Positions 26,094 through 34,652 of a DNA stretch of 64,000 nt are shown here, piece by piece. The DNA is from Candidatus Acidiferrum typicum (lineage in GTDB: Bacteria > Acidobacteriota > Terriglobia > Acidiferrales > UBA7541). A program made the position numbers and the translations under genes. The stretch's first letter is position 1; the number at the start of each line of letters is the position of its first letter. The stretch is from positions 8,978-72,977 of the forward strand of contig DLMH01000025.1 in the NCBI GenBank assembly GCA_002478115.1, given 5' to 3'. A model generated the notes under the pieces. The model saw only the letters and a program-made list of their open reading frames with translations. It was not told where the DNA came from and searched no databases.

Positions 26094-26591
26094 ATGGCGC
26101 ATTACCCAGTAATGTTTACATTCCAGGATGTTGTGTCTGGGAATGGCTTTCTATCCGGCGTGACGATGGCCGGCAGAGCACTCATGTGCAAAGAAAGCGA
26201 TGGAAAGTGGTGGGTTTACGGAGTGCATCCCGGAGGCATGGCGCACTTCGGCGAATCTGCGATGGAAGCTTTTTCTAACTTCCGAACAAGCTACAGAACA
26301 GTCTTGTTTGATATCGCGGAAGAGGCGTCCAATTTCGACGCATTCAAAACGGAAGTTGATCGTTTTTATAACGAAGTCGGAGAGTGCGAAGAAGCGCGTT
26401 GGGAGGAAGCTCTTGAGGCGCTTCGTTCTGGAAAAGTAATACCCGAAGAGCCCTTCTCAAAACTCCCTCGCCATAAGCCTGAATCTCGCCCCTGCAAAGT
26501 CCAGGTTGAGCGCCTCGATCAGATAGCGAGCAATCGCTTCTCGTCGAAAGATAATGTTTCGGATACGTTCGAATTGCCTCTCGCGGCCTGA
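26094..26591 (+). CDS. HicB-like protein, putative antitoxin of a two-gene pair
   Basis: A 165-residue protein. The N-terminal half resembles the partial RNase H fold of HicB proteins: strands around PVMFTFQDVV, RALMCKESDGKWWVYGVHPGG, then AHFGESAMEAFSNFRTSYRTVLFDIA, like the G-V-PG / gG-s--EA-----y pattern. A helical region follows (FDAFKTEVDRFYNEVGECEE), then a polar C-terminal tail that could contact the partner or DNA. AGGGAGAG lies upstream of the ATG. The next gene starts two bases after the stop, the usual packing of toxin-antitoxin genes. Family placement is by pattern only. Confidence 0.6.
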   Translation: MAHYPVMFTFQDVVSGNGFLSGVTMAGRALMCKESDGKWWVYGVHPGGMAHFGESAMEAFSNFRTSYRTVLFDIAEEASNFDAFKTEVDRFYNEVGECEEARWEEALEALRSGKVIPEEPFSKLPRHKPESRPCKVQVERLDQIASNRFSSKDNVSDTFELPLAA

Positions 26592-26593
26592 GC

Positions 26594-26821
26594 ATGTCCG
26601 CAAAGGTTTCCTTCAAAGAGATTGAGACAATGATGGACATCTGTGCGCCGGGCTGGACATATCGCACTTCCAACCATAGTCGGGTAGTCAAATACAACGG
26701 ACTCGTATACCGCAATCTTCCGAAACAGGATGAGATTGAAGTTGGCTTTGTCCGTTCAATGGCACGACATTTCAATATATTGGACTGCGCCAAGAAGGCG
26801 ATGCCTTCTCTATCTACCTAG
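26594..26821 (+). CDS. HicA-like small protein, putative toxin of a two-gene pair
   Basis: A 75-residue protein. It has a helix (FKEIETMMDICA), then GWTYRTSNHSRVVKYNGLVYRNLPK, then EIEVGFVRSMARHFNI. This matches the order of HicA toxins: helix, GW---R--(S/N)H----, basic strand, Pro, short strand, terminal helix; H28 would take the place of the catalytic His in the SHH site. HicA proteins cut mRNA. It is two bases behind the HicB-like gene and has no separate ribosome site, implying coupling. The resemblance is weak enough that another small RNA-binding fold is possible. Confidence 0.55.
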   Translation: MSAKVSFKEIETMMDICAPGWTYRTSNHSRVVKYNGLVYRNLPKQDEIEVGFVRSMARHFNILDCAKKAMPSLST

Positions 26822-26876
26822 TTTTTCAAACTGTTCCACTACCGCCCGATCGGCTTCCTTTATTACTTCCTCCAAC

Positions 26877-26950
26877 CCCTATTAGAATCAACACTTTCAA
26901 ATCTGTATGAAAACAAACGCTTTATCCACCTTTAGAATCAACACTTTCAA
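26877..26950. repeat. Two AATCAACAC motifs, right of the island
   Basis: TTAGAATCAACACTTTCAAA is present twice, with cores at 26886-26894 and 26936-26944, 50 bases apart. The core and the C-rich bases before it match the left array at 24757-24896. Nothing else was recognised in the gap 26822-27035. Confidence 0.7.
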
Positions 26951-27035
26951 AAAACAGGAGGAGGGTCATCTCCACTTCATCGCCCCAACGAGCTCGCTCT
27001 CTTTCACTCTTCCACTCTTTTACCCTTGCACTCTT

Positions 27036-27770
27036 CTACTCCTTCACCAGATACAGCGCTCGCCCCAGCTCCAACTCCAGCTTCGCTCCCTTCGCCAGAT
27101 CCAACTCTTGCCCGCGCCCCGCCTCCATCAGGTAAGCCTCCAGAGCCCCCAGCGCTGCTCCCTGCGCTGACTCTTTCGTGTTCTTGTCCTTCACGCCCTT
27201 CATCGCACCCATGGCTGCGCCCGCAACCGCCGCCTGGGTAGCATCCTTCTGCGTGCCGCCACGCCCCTCGATCACGCCCTCTTGCGTCGCTCCCGGCTTG
27301 ATGCTGTGATTCCCCGGCACCGCCACGACATCCGCCACGATCGGCAGCCTCCCAAACTTCGTGTGGATCTCGTCAAACGTCAGCCAGATCTTCGCCCGCC
27401 CCGTGAGTCCCGCCGGCTCCACGCGGCTAATGTGCCCTGTGATCACCGCCCCGGCCGGCAAGTAGATGCCCTGCCCCGCCTCCAGCGGCTCCAGCGTGCG
27501 CACGCGAAACGCCTGGTTCTGTCGCGCCGCCCGCGTCGTCATCTCCTCCTCCAGCTTCGCCAGGAATCGCGTTCCCGGCACCACGCCATACGCCTCCAGC
27601 GGCAATCCGCGCCGCTCCCCATCGGCCATGCGCCCCTCGGGAGCGTTCGCCGCCTCCCGCGCTTCGGTGGAGGCCGGCTCGCGCTGTTCCTGCGCAACCA
27701 TAGCCCCTGGCATCCACAGCCCTCCAGCCATGGCACCCAACACCACCCAGTTCCTCACTCGTTCTTTCAT
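27036..27770 (-). CDS. Secreted envelope protein with glycine-rich segment, related to the 19439 gene
   Basis: A 244-residue protein. ATG 27770 has GGAGGGGGAG upstream. The signal peptide ends near AMVAQ. A beta-rich domain opens GVVPGTRFLAKLEEEMTTRAA and continues IYLPAGAVITGHISRVEP, the same arrangement as VPAGTRFGVILENGISTRSA and IIPVGSYLRGEI in the protein encoded at 19439. A small-residue segment (QAAVAGAAMGAMKGV) takes the place of the glycine zipper. Both end with an acidic strand (KLELELGRALYL). The function is unknown; a VirB10/TrbI-like barrel is inferred. Longer upstream frames are not supported. Confidence 0.7.
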   Translation of the reverse strand: MKERVRNWVVLGAMAGGLWMPGAMVAQEQREPASTEAREAANAPEGRMADGERRGLPLEAYGVVPGTRFLAKLEEEMTTRAARQNQAFRVRTLEPLEAGQGIYLPAGAVITGHISRVEPAGLTGRAKIWLTFDEIHTKFGRLPIVADVVAVPGNHSIKPGATQEGVIEGRGGTQKDATQAAVAGAAMGAMKGVKDKNTKESAQGAALGALEAYLMEAGRGQELDLAKGAKLELELGRALYLVKE

Positions 27771-28150
27771 GGCAAACTCCCCCTCCTGCGGCGGGCATTT
27801 ACTGAGTTGCAGTCGTGGGGCCACCTCGCCCAAGTTCGCCGCCTTTCTAACCCTTTGATTTATAAAGAGATGTTGATCCAAGGCGGATGCCTTCCTGCAG
27901 CCGCCTGCCTGCCTCCCCCTGCAGAGGTGCCCGCAAAGGCTGGCAGCCTCCCCCCCAGCTCGCCGATCGCAGATAGCTCGTAACCATCTCGTCTTTCTCG
28001 CCTCATATACGAAGTACCTGGCGTCACGCCGATCTAGCTCGCGCACAATTGTTGGAGAGCAAGCTTCCTGCATCCAACAGGAGTGGTGTGGCGTACCATG
28101 TTCACTGCCGCTGTTAGCGGCTATCACCAGCTTGGAGGAAACGCACCATC
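27771..28150. other. Divergent promoter region, nothing recognised
   Basis: A 380-base gap between the divergent envelope-protein and msrP genes. It contains CCTGCCTGCCTCCCC-type low-complexity sequence and near its right end TTGGAGGAAAC, the msrP ribosome site. No repeat from the other families, RNA gene or coding frame was seen. Confidence 0.4.
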
Positions 28151-29113
28151 ATGCTGCTCCGCAAGGCGCCCGATTTGACCTACGCCGATGTCACCCCCAA
28201 ATCGCTCTATCTCGACCGCCGCAAATTTCTCCGCGGCATGGGCATCGCCGGGGCCGCTGCGTTGGCTGGCGCGCGCCTCTGGGATCTGGCCTCTCCGCGC
28301 ACTTCGGCATTCGCCGCCACGAAATTCAGCGGCTTGATCAAGAGTCCCTTCAGCACCACGGAAAAGCAGAATACCTACGACGACGTCACCCACTACAACA
28401 ATTTCTACGAATTCGGCACCGATAAATCCGATCCCTCCAAAAACGCCCAGAAATTCCAGACCGCGCCGTGGACCGTTTCCGTCGAAGGCGCAGTAAAGAA
28501 ACCGCGCCAGTTCACCCTTGACGAAATCCTCAAGCTCGCTCCCCTCGAGGAGCGCATTTACCGCCATCGTTGCGTGGAAGCGTGGTCCATCGTAGTCCCC
28601 TGGATCGGCTATTCCTTCAGCGCGCTGGCCAAGGCCGTCGAGCCCACGCCCAAAGCCCGATACGTCGCCTTTGAAAGCTATTACGATCCCAGGCAAATGC
28701 CCTGGGGCAAATATGCAGGCATCGATTTCCCCTACGTCGAGGGCTTGCGCCTAGATGAAGCCATGAATCCGCTCGCTCTATTGTGCGTCGGCATGTACGG
28801 CGAGTCGCTCCCCAATCAGGATGGCGCGCCCGTGCGCATGGTTCTCCCCTGGAAATACGGTTTCAAAAGCGCCAAATCGCTGGTGAAAATCCGCTTCACC
28901 GAAAAGCAGCCGCCCACCACCTGGAACCGCATGGCCTCGAATGAGTACGGCTTCTACGCCAACGTCAATCCCAAGGTAGATCACCCTCGTTGGAGCCAGG
29001 CCAAGGAACGCCGCCTGGGCGAATTCTTCAAGCGCGAAACCCTGATGTTCAATGGCTATGGCGAGCAGGTTGCCAGCATGTACAACGGCATGGACCTGCG
29101 CAAAAACTACTGA
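28151..29113 (+). CDS. msrP: Protein-methionine-sulfoxide reductase catalytic subunit MsrP
   Basis: A 320-residue periplasmic molybdoenzyme. The Tat signal RRKFLRGMGIAGAAALAGA starts at residue 23. The molybdopterin cysteine is C141 in YRHRCVEAWSIVVPW. The segments YGFKSAKSLVKIRFTEKQPPTTWN and PNQDGAPVRMVLPWKYG are typical of YedY/MsrP. The enzyme reduces methionine sulfoxide in periplasmic proteins with electrons from the quinone pool via MsrQ. TTGGAGGAAAC precedes the ATG by about 10 bases. The gene for its haem partner follows 15 bases later. Confidence 0.95.
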   Translation: MLLRKAPDLTYADVTPKSLYLDRRKFLRGMGIAGAAALAGARLWDLASPRTSAFAATKFSGLIKSPFSTTEKQNTYDDVTHYNNFYEFGTDKSDPSKNAQKFQTAPWTVSVEGAVKKPRQFTLDEILKLAPLEERIYRHRCVEAWSIVVPWIGYSFSALAKAVEPTPKARYVAFESYYDPRQMPWGKYAGIDFPYVEGLRLDEAMNPLALLCVGMYGESLPNQDGAPVRMVLPWKYGFKSAKSLVKIRFTEKQPPTTWNRMASNEYGFYANVNPKVDHPRWSQAKERRLGEFFKRETLMFNGYGEQVASMYNGMDLRKNY

Positions 29114-29128
29114 GCTGCCATCCTGCAC

Positions 29129-29773
29129 ATGCGCGCACTCTTCACCAGCAAATGGACCAAGGTTGTTGTCTTTCTTCTTTGCCTGATGCCGCTCGCTTCA
29201 TTGGGCTGGCGGGCTTTGCATAACGATCTCTCCGCCAATCCCATCGAGTTCATCACCCACGCCACCGGAGACTGGACGTTGCGCTTCCTTCTGATCACTC
29301 TGGCCATCACCCCGCTGCGCAAGATCCTGCGCCTCCCCGATCTGATCCGCTTCCGCCGCATGCTTGGCCTGTTTGCGTTTTTCTACGCCTGCCTGCACTT
29401 CACCACCTACATCTGGCTGGACAAATTCTTTGATCTCGCGGAGATGTGGAAGGACGTCGCCAAGCGCCGTTATATCACCGTCGGCTTCACCGCGTTCGTG
29501 CTGCTGATTCCTCTTGCCAGCACTTCCACCGCAGGCTGGATTCGCCGCCTCGGCGGCCGCCGCTGGCAGCAACTGCACCGCCTCATCTACATCAGCGCCG
29601 TCTGTGGTGTGATTCATTACTACTGGCTGGTGAAATCCGCTGTGCTCCGCCCTCTCACCTACGCCGCCATCCTCGCGGTTCTCCTGCTGTGGCGCCTCGC
29701 CACAAAATACTGGCCCCAGCCGCGCCCCGCCACCGTCGAATTGCCGCCCAAGCCGCAACGCGCTCAAGCCTGA
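29129..29773 (+). CDS. msrQ: Haem-binding membrane subunit MsrQ
   Basis: A 214-residue inner membrane protein with about six hydrophobic helices of the ferric-reductase-like type. Haem-ligand histidines are expected in FYACLHFTTYIWLDK, in RWQQLHRLIYISAVCGVIHYYW (two His) and nearby. TPLRKILRLPDLIRFRRMLGL is a family hallmark. It passes quinone electrons to MsrP across the membrane. It lies 15 bases after msrP, so the two are an operon. The C-terminal tail is Pro-rich. Confidence 0.93.
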   Translation: MRALFTSKWTKVVVFLLCLMPLASLGWRALHNDLSANPIEFITHATGDWTLRFLLITLAITPLRKILRLPDLIRFRRMLGLFAFFYACLHFTTYIWLDKFFDLAEMWKDVAKRRYITVGFTAFVLLIPLASTSTAGWIRRLGGRRWQQLHRLIYISAVCGVIHYYWLVKSAVLRPLTYAAILAVLLLWRLATKYWPQPRPATVELPPKPQRAQA

Positions 29774-29861
29774 ACGCCTGGCGTTTTCTATTTTGCATTC
29801 GTCGGCTGGCCCGAATTCCTCATGCGATATAGCTTTCCCCCTTGCTCAGGCAAAGCAACAC

Positions 29862-29960
29862 GCTGTCATCCTGAGGGGCGCGTCGTTTGCGCCCCGAAGG
29901 ATCTCAACCGTAACACTGTGCAAGATGACTATGTCTTGCTGAATTTGAACAACGGATAAA
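29862..29960. repeat. Partial copy of the TGTCATCCTGAGG element
   Basis: It shares TGTCATCCTGAGG, GCGTCGTTTGCGCCCCGAAG, GATCTCAACC and the tail TCTTGCTGAATTTG..C.ACGGATAA with the fuller copy at 50862-51006, but lacks the inner hairpin and the exact right terminal repeat. It sits between msrQ and the uracil-DNA glycosylase gene. Confidence 0.75.
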
Positions 29961-29983
29961 CTGCCGCCCGTCAGAAAGCCCGG

Positions 29984-30694
29984 CTAGCCGGTATCGTTCG
30001 CGTGTCTCCCGAGGAACCTCCGGATCTTGTCCAGCGCTTCCGCGTACATCGTTTCGGTGACGCGCCCCGTCTGCGTGTTCTGCTGGCTGGGGTGATACAC
30101 CCCGAAAAGCCGCGGCAGGCCCGGCGCAATCTCCGCTTCCGCGCCGTGTGCGAATTTGTAAGCCGCGCGCGAACTGATCTTTCCATCCTGCTTCAGGATT
30201 TCCAGATACGCGTCCCACGCGATTTTTCCCAGCGCCAGCACTGCCGCAGGCCGCAGAATCTCAAGTTCGCGCCGCAGATAGCCGCGGCAATTCAAAATTT
30301 CGCTTGGCAGCGGCTTGTTGGCCGGCGGCGCGCAACGCACGGCTGCGGCAATGTAAACATTCTGCAGCCGCAATCCATCCTCGCGATTCTGCGAAGTCGG
30401 CTGATTCGCGAAGCCCGCCTGGTGCAGCGCCTTGTACAAAAAATCGCCGGAGCGGTCGCCCGTGAACACGCGCCCCGTACGATTCGCTCCATGCGCCGCC
30501 GGTGCCAGTCCCAGGATAAACAATTGCGCGTTGCGATCGCCGAACCCCGGCACACCGCGTCCCCAATACTCCCACTCGCGGTACGCCCGCCGCTTCTCCC
30601 GCGCCACTTTCTCACGGTACTTCACCAGCCGCGGGCATTTCCGGCAGGCGCAAACTTCCTGCGCGACAACGCGCAACGCCGCTTCGCGCTTCAC
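29984..30694 (-). CDS. Type 5 uracil-DNA glycosylase (UdgB family)
   Basis: A 236-residue protein starting at GTG 30694. Iron-sulfur cysteines are visible at C15, C17 or C20 (VCACRKCPR) and later in VRCAPPANKPLPSEILNCRGYL. The active-site motif GLAPAAHGANRTGRVFTGDRSGDFLY is the family 5 form, lacking the polar residue of families 1 and 4. The late motif GVYHPSQQNTQTGR replaces the HPS loop. It removes uracil and some deaminated bases from DNA. Its ribosome site is weak. The phosphatase-like gene upstream on the same strand ends 21 bases before it. Confidence 0.92.
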   Translation of the reverse strand: MKREAALRVVAQEVCACRKCPRLVKYREKVAREKRRAYREWEYWGRGVPGFGDRNAQLFILGLAPAAHGANRTGRVFTGDRSGDFLYKALHQAGFANQPTSQNREDGLRLQNVYIAAAVRCAPPANKPLPSEILNCRGYLRRELEILRPAAVLALGKIAWDAYLEILKQDGKISSRAAYKFAHGAEAEIAPGLPRLFGVYHPSQQNTQTGRVTETMYAEALDKIRRFLGRHANDTG

Positions 30695-30715
30695 TTGCGT
30701 CTTTTCACTTTCCCC

Positions 30716-31504
30716 TCACCGGAAAATCTTCAGCACCTCTTCGTGTAGCAAGCCATTGGTGCTGACGAAGCGGCCCTTGTATATGGTGCGCTCGCCGTCA
30801 ATCGTCGTTGATCTTCCGCCGGCTTCTTCCACAATCAGGCCGAGCGGCGCCAGGTCCCACGGCTTGGAGACCCAGTCCAGCGCCGCATCCGCCGCGCCTT
30901 CGGCCACCAGCATGTGTTGCCAAAAGCCGCCAATCGAACGGCTGCTGCGCGCCGCATCTGCCAACCGGCGTATCATCGCGCGCACCTCCGTGTCTTTGCT
31001 GGGCCCCGTCCCCGTCGTGAACACCAGCGCGTCCGCAAGCCGCGCCACCTTGGACACCCGAATGCGATGGCCATTGCGATAAGCGCCTTCGCCGCGATAC
31101 GCCCACCAGCGCGTCCCCCGGCCAAGCTCCGGCGCCGACGCCATCCCCGCTACAATTTCGCCGTTCTCCTCAATCCCCATCAGCGTCCCAAACGTGGGAA
31201 TGCCGCGCGAGAATTCCTCCGTGCCGTCGATCGGATCAATGATCATGCGCGCGCGCCCGTTCTGTGACGGCGCCTCCACGCTTGCGCCGCCCATCTCCTC
31301 GCCCAACACATCCAGTGGCAGGCCGCTCGCCGCCACCTTGGCGCGCGCCATCGCTTCCACTTCCTTGTCCGCCTGCGTTACCGCCGTGCCATCCCGCTTG
31401 TGTTCCACGCGCATTTCCGCCGCGCGAAAATACCGGCTCGCAATCGCGTCCGCCTCCACCGCAATCGCTTCCAGCAATGCCCCATATTTCGCTCGATAGC
31501 TCAT
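30716..31504 (-). CDS. Inositol monophosphatase family protein (histidinol-phosphatase-like)
   Basis: A 262-residue enzyme. Metal sites are GEEMG (E69/E70), IIDPIDGTEEFSRG (D90, D93) and PWDLAPLGLIVEEAGG. This matches the Li-sensitive phosphatase fold; the DPIDGT-EF-RG and WD-AP pattern is close to HisN-type histidinol phosphatases and to SuhB. ATG 31504 has GGAGACATTGGG upstream and fits the usual start; a further ATG at 31528 gives an unneeded extension. The substrate cannot be fixed. It is the upstream gene in a pair with the uracil-DNA glycosylase. Confidence 0.87.
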   Translation of the reverse strand: MSYRAKYGALLEAIAVEADAIASRYFRAAEMRVEHKRDGTAVTQADKEVEAMARAKVAASGLPLDVLGEEMGGASVEAPSQNGRARMIIDPIDGTEEFSRGIPTFGTLMGIEENGEIVAGMASAPELGRGTRWWAYRGEGAYRNGHRIRVSKVARLADALVFTTGTGPSKDTEVRAMIRRLADAARSSRSIGGFWQHMLVAEGAADAALDWVSKPWDLAPLGLIVEEAGGRSTTIDGERTIYKGRFVSTNGLLHEEVLKIFR

Positions 31505-31620
31505 CCCAATGTCTCCAGGTTCCTGCACTTGTCTCGCGCGGTGAGTGCGCCCCCACGCAGCTTAAGTGCATGGGAACCTCCTGCGAGCTAGCCGGAACTC
31601 TCACCCATCTATGGTAAACC

Positions 31621-33444
31621 CTAGTGGAGACTCTGAGGCTGAGGGGAAGGGGCGTTTTGAGCGCTTGCGCCGCTCAACGAACCGCCCAGATCATCACGAA
31701 TCTCGATATCGACGATGTCTCCCGCATAAGTAGCATCAGTGGCCGTGGTGTAGTGGATAATGGCCCGCTTACCTTCCAAATGACGACAAAGAGTGAAGTG
31801 ATCTCCTCCATACCAGATCGTGTCAGCAACGCTGGAGTTGAAAGCGCTCTTGCGGCGAAATGTAAGCGGCTGCCCCTCATGAATGATGGTGAAATCAGAC
31901 AATCCCGTTTGCTCTGTGCACGTCGCTGATTTGACGGTGCCGGTAGCAGTCTGCGAACCCGGAGGAGCATCCAGCGACAGTGACTCACCAGCGGTCCGCT
32001 GTTCGGGTGGAATGCGGTTCCAGAGCTCGACCGCTTCGTTGTGATCGCCTGCAATCCAGCGGTTGGCTACATACCTGGCATAATCAGCAGCTTCCGCTCC
32101 CTTACCCATCCGTAGCAGGACCTTGCCGGTCAGAAGATGATATCCGGCCAGCGAAGGTTCTAGTTCTTCCGCTTTACGCGCGAGGTCGTAGGCATCTTTC
32201 AGGTCATTCTGCCGCAATGTGAGAATGGCAAGCTGTACCAATGGCGGCGCGAACTGCTTGTTCAACTGGTAGGTGTCTAAGAGGGCATCCTGAAAAGCGC
32301 GTTGTCCTGTGGCCGTTTCAGAAGTAACAAGCGGCGAAAGCATCGTCAGGTAATAGAGGGAAAGATAGAGCTTCCCATCCAGCGCAAAAGCTTGCTTGAA
32401 TTCATTTACTGCGTCAGCATCGCGGCCCTGATGGAAATAGAAGAAAGCCTTATCCTCATGCGCCAGGCCCAGTTTTGGGTCTTCCTGCAGCGCCTGCTCG
32501 ATATGGGGGCCTGCGGCTTCCAGGTGGTGCCGCCACAGAAGAAAGGCCGCGATTTCCGCCTCCGTTTCGGCAACGCTCATTGTCCGGAGAGCGAAGTCTT
32601 TCTCTTCAATGTGAGGGTCATGCTTCAAAATAGTGGTCGCGAAGGCGGGCTGCAGCATGTACGCCTCCAGCCCCTTGTCAACTTTCTGGAAATCGCCGAA
32701 AGTCTGAACGAAGGCTTTCTTTTGTTCAACTCCTTGCTGTAACAAGTTGAGGAACTCGTCCAGTTTTTTTCCATTTTCCATCCCGGGACCGTACATCAGA
32801 TAATGCACGAGAGCCCACGATTCTGCGTAGAACAGTTGCATCTTATCTTCGTCGTGATAGTAGGGAGACCGTTGATCGAGCGAAATGAGTTTTTCTACCG
32901 AAATGGGGGTCTTCGAGCGCATGGCGCGATATCGCTCTGTTGGAGCTCCAAGATAAATGCGGTTCTGTTCAAAGCGGGTGTATCCATAAAACTCCGCAAA
33001 CCCTTCATCAAGCCACACGGGTATCCAATGCAGATTCATGTGCAGGATGGAGTGGGTGTATTCGTGGTAGACAATCTGTTGTCCGTGCCCGGCCCAGCCG
33101 TCCATTCGGATCAACGCAAATTGCTTCTCCCAACCGTGAAAAAACACGCCGGCATAGTTCCCTTTAAACTGCGGCAGGAGCTTCTTGAGAGTTTCATCAT
33201 CACAAGTGACATAGACGACCAGCGGGGCACCCGCTTCGAGCCGGGCGTTAGAGAACCTGGTCGCGAAGACGTAGCGCATCCGCTCCATCTCACCGGCCGC
33301 GCGGCGGGCATCTCCCTGGCTACAACCCGTGAGAACACGAAAATGAGGGCTGCGCACTTCAATCCAGGCTTTATCCTTCGCCTCTACGCGAGTTGTTTGC
33401 AGGAATATCTGGATAGCACAGCAGACAATCAAACGAAGTCTCAT
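31621..33444 (-). CDS. Secreted HEYTH zinc metalloprotease-like protein with helical repeat region
   Basis: A 607-residue protein. The signal peptide is MRLRLIVCCAIQIFLQTTRV (part) ending at EA. A gluzincin-type site lies at residues 127-151: HEYTH then WLDEGFAEFYG with Glu about 20 residues on, like the DUF1570/peptidase_MA group. Residues about 300-470 contain helix pairs (WRHHLEAAGPHIEQAL, ALAHEDKAFFYFHQGRDADAVNEF type) that resemble TPRs. A beta-rich C-terminus follows. ATG 33444 gives the cleanest signal peptide; ATG 33474 is possible. Codon use is less GC-biased than that of neighbours. Confidence 0.8.
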   Translation of the reverse strand: MRLRLIVCCAIQIFLQTTRVEAKDKAWIEVRSPHFRVLTGCSQGDARRAAGEMERMRYVFATRFSNARLEAGAPLVVYVTCDDETLKKLLPQFKGNYAGVFFHGWEKQFALIRMDGWAGHGQQIVYHEYTHSILHMNLHWIPVWLDEGFAEFYGYTRFEQNRIYLGAPTERYRAMRSKTPISVEKLISLDQRSPYYHDEDKMQLFYAESWALVHYLMYGPGMENGKKLDEFLNLLQQGVEQKKAFVQTFGDFQKVDKGLEAYMLQPAFATTILKHDPHIEEKDFALRTMSVAETEAEIAAFLLWRHHLEAAGPHIEQALQEDPKLGLAHEDKAFFYFHQGRDADAVNEFKQAFALDGKLYLSLYYLTMLSPLVTSETATGQRAFQDALLDTYQLNKQFAPPLVQLAILTLRQNDLKDAYDLARKAEELEPSLAGYHLLTGKVLLRMGKGAEAADYARYVANRWIAGDHNEAVELWNRIPPEQRTAGESLSLDAPPGSQTATGTVKSATCTEQTGLSDFTIIHEGQPLTFRRKSAFNSSVADTIWYGGDHFTLCRHLEGKRAIIHYTTATDATYAGDIVDIEIRDDLGGSLSGASAQNAPSPQPQSLH

Positions 33445-33592
33445 TGAACCGCATTTTGCAGGATTCTCTCCCATGCGTCAATCCATTCACAGCCACGCTC
33501 CCGTCGGTTCCCGCTGAGTCTCACTCGGGTGAGTCAGGAGAGACAGGAATTCGCACTCGACGCATGCCTTCTGTCCGTGCAAATCTATCCTT

Positions 33593-34399
33593 ATGTCAGT
33601 TCACGCCAACACTGGAACCGTGCTGGACCGCATCCTGGAGTCCCGCCGCGCCTGGGTCGAGCACCGCAAGCGCGTCTTGCCGGAAACCGTGCTGAAATAT
33701 GGCGTGAAGGCCGCGCCGCCTGTGCGTGATTTTCCCGCCGCGCTCTCCCGCGATGCCATCAACGTTCTCGCCGAATTGAAGCCCGCTTCGCCTTCGCGCG
33801 GCGTTCTTCGTGATCCCTTCGATGCCCCGGCCCTGGCTCAATCGCTCGAAGACGCTGGCGCCGCCGCTCTTTCGGTCCTCACCGAGGAAGAGTTCTTCCA
33901 CGGTTCGTTGAAAAACCTGCGCGATGCACGCAGAAGTGTAGCTCTGCCTGTTCTGCGCAAGGATTTCATTTTTGATCCCTGGCAAGTGTGGGAAGCGCGC
34001 GCCAATGATGCCGATAGTTTTCTTCTAATCGTGGCCGTGCTCGGCGATATTCAATTGCAGGAATTGATCGCTCTCGGACGCGAACTCGGCATGGAACCGC
34101 TCGTTGAAGTCCACACGCTCGAAGAGCTCAGCCGCGCGATGGCAGCCGGCGCGCGCATCCTCGGCGTAAACAACCGCGACCTGAGAACCCTCACAGTGCG
34201 CGTGCAAACTTCCTACGAATTGATTGAGCACATCCCGGACGAGTGCATTGCCGTCAGCGAATCCGGCCTGCGCACCCACGACGACTTGCAGAAGCTCCGC
34301 GCCGCTGGTTTTGACGCCTTCCTCGTCGGCGAGCACCTCATGCTCGCCCCAGACCCCGCCGCCGCCCTGACGCAACTCCTCACTCCTCCACCCCAGTAG
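33593..34399 (+). CDS. trpC: Indole-3-glycerol-phosphate synthase
   Basis: A 268-residue TIM-barrel enzyme. Key pieces are NVLAELKPASPSRGVL (catalytic Lys), ALSVLTEEEFFHGSLKNL, LPVLRKDFIFDPWQV (second catalytic Lys), EPLVEVHTLEEL, LGVNNRDLRTL and AVSESGLRTHDDL. It closes the indole ring in tryptophan synthesis. It is separated from trpF, trpB and trpA by an unrelated 7-kb insert carrying a metal-efflux operon, so it is probably transcribed alone here. Confidence 0.95.
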   Translation: MSVHANTGTVLDRILESRRAWVEHRKRVLPETVLKYGVKAAPPVRDFPAALSRDAINVLAELKPASPSRGVLRDPFDAPALAQSLEDAGAAALSVLTEEEFFHGSLKNLRDARRSVALPVLRKDFIFDPWQVWEARANDADSFLLIVAVLGDIQLQELIALGRELGMEPLVEVHTLEELSRAMAAGARILGVNNRDLRTLTVRVQTSYELIEHIPDECIAVSESGLRTHDDLQKLRAAGFDAFLVGEHLMLAPDPAAALTQLLTPPPQ

Positions 34400-34454
34400 C
34401 CACTGCCTTTAGCAGAAGGTGGTAGTGTTGTGCCCCACAAGTTCGTTGCGCTTC

Positions 34455-34525
34455 TCTTTGGGGGGTCAGGGCTTCAGCCCTGACATAGAGCCAGCAAAAT
34501 GATTTGGGCTTTAGCCCCCGAAGAT
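34455..34525. repeat. Two-hairpin dispersed element (copy 2)
   Basis: CAGGGCTTCAGCCCTG at about 34468-34483, an A/C-rich spacer, then GGGCTTTAGCCCCCGAAGA to 34524. The same plan is present at 8727-8795. It fills much of the gap between trpC and the methyltransferase gene; no gene was seen in the rest of 34400-34652. Confidence 0.7.
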
Positions 34526-34652
34526 TCTGGACATCTTCACATTATTTTCGGGACACAACTCGAGCCTCCCGCTCCTGCCAGAGAAAAGGTATGGTGATTA
34601 AGTTCATTTATCTCTCAGCGCACCAAGATTCGCGGCAAAGCGCGGCGGAGTC

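Noticed and set aside
27771..28127. Upstream extension of the 27036 envelope-protein gene
   Set aside because: ATG 27770 has a strong GGAGGGGGAG site and a signal peptide follows; the extension is low-quality coding sequence.
29984..30694. Family 4 uracil-DNA glycosylase
   Set aside because: The active-site motif GLAPAAHGANRTG is the family 5 form rather than the GE(A/G)PG form of family 4.
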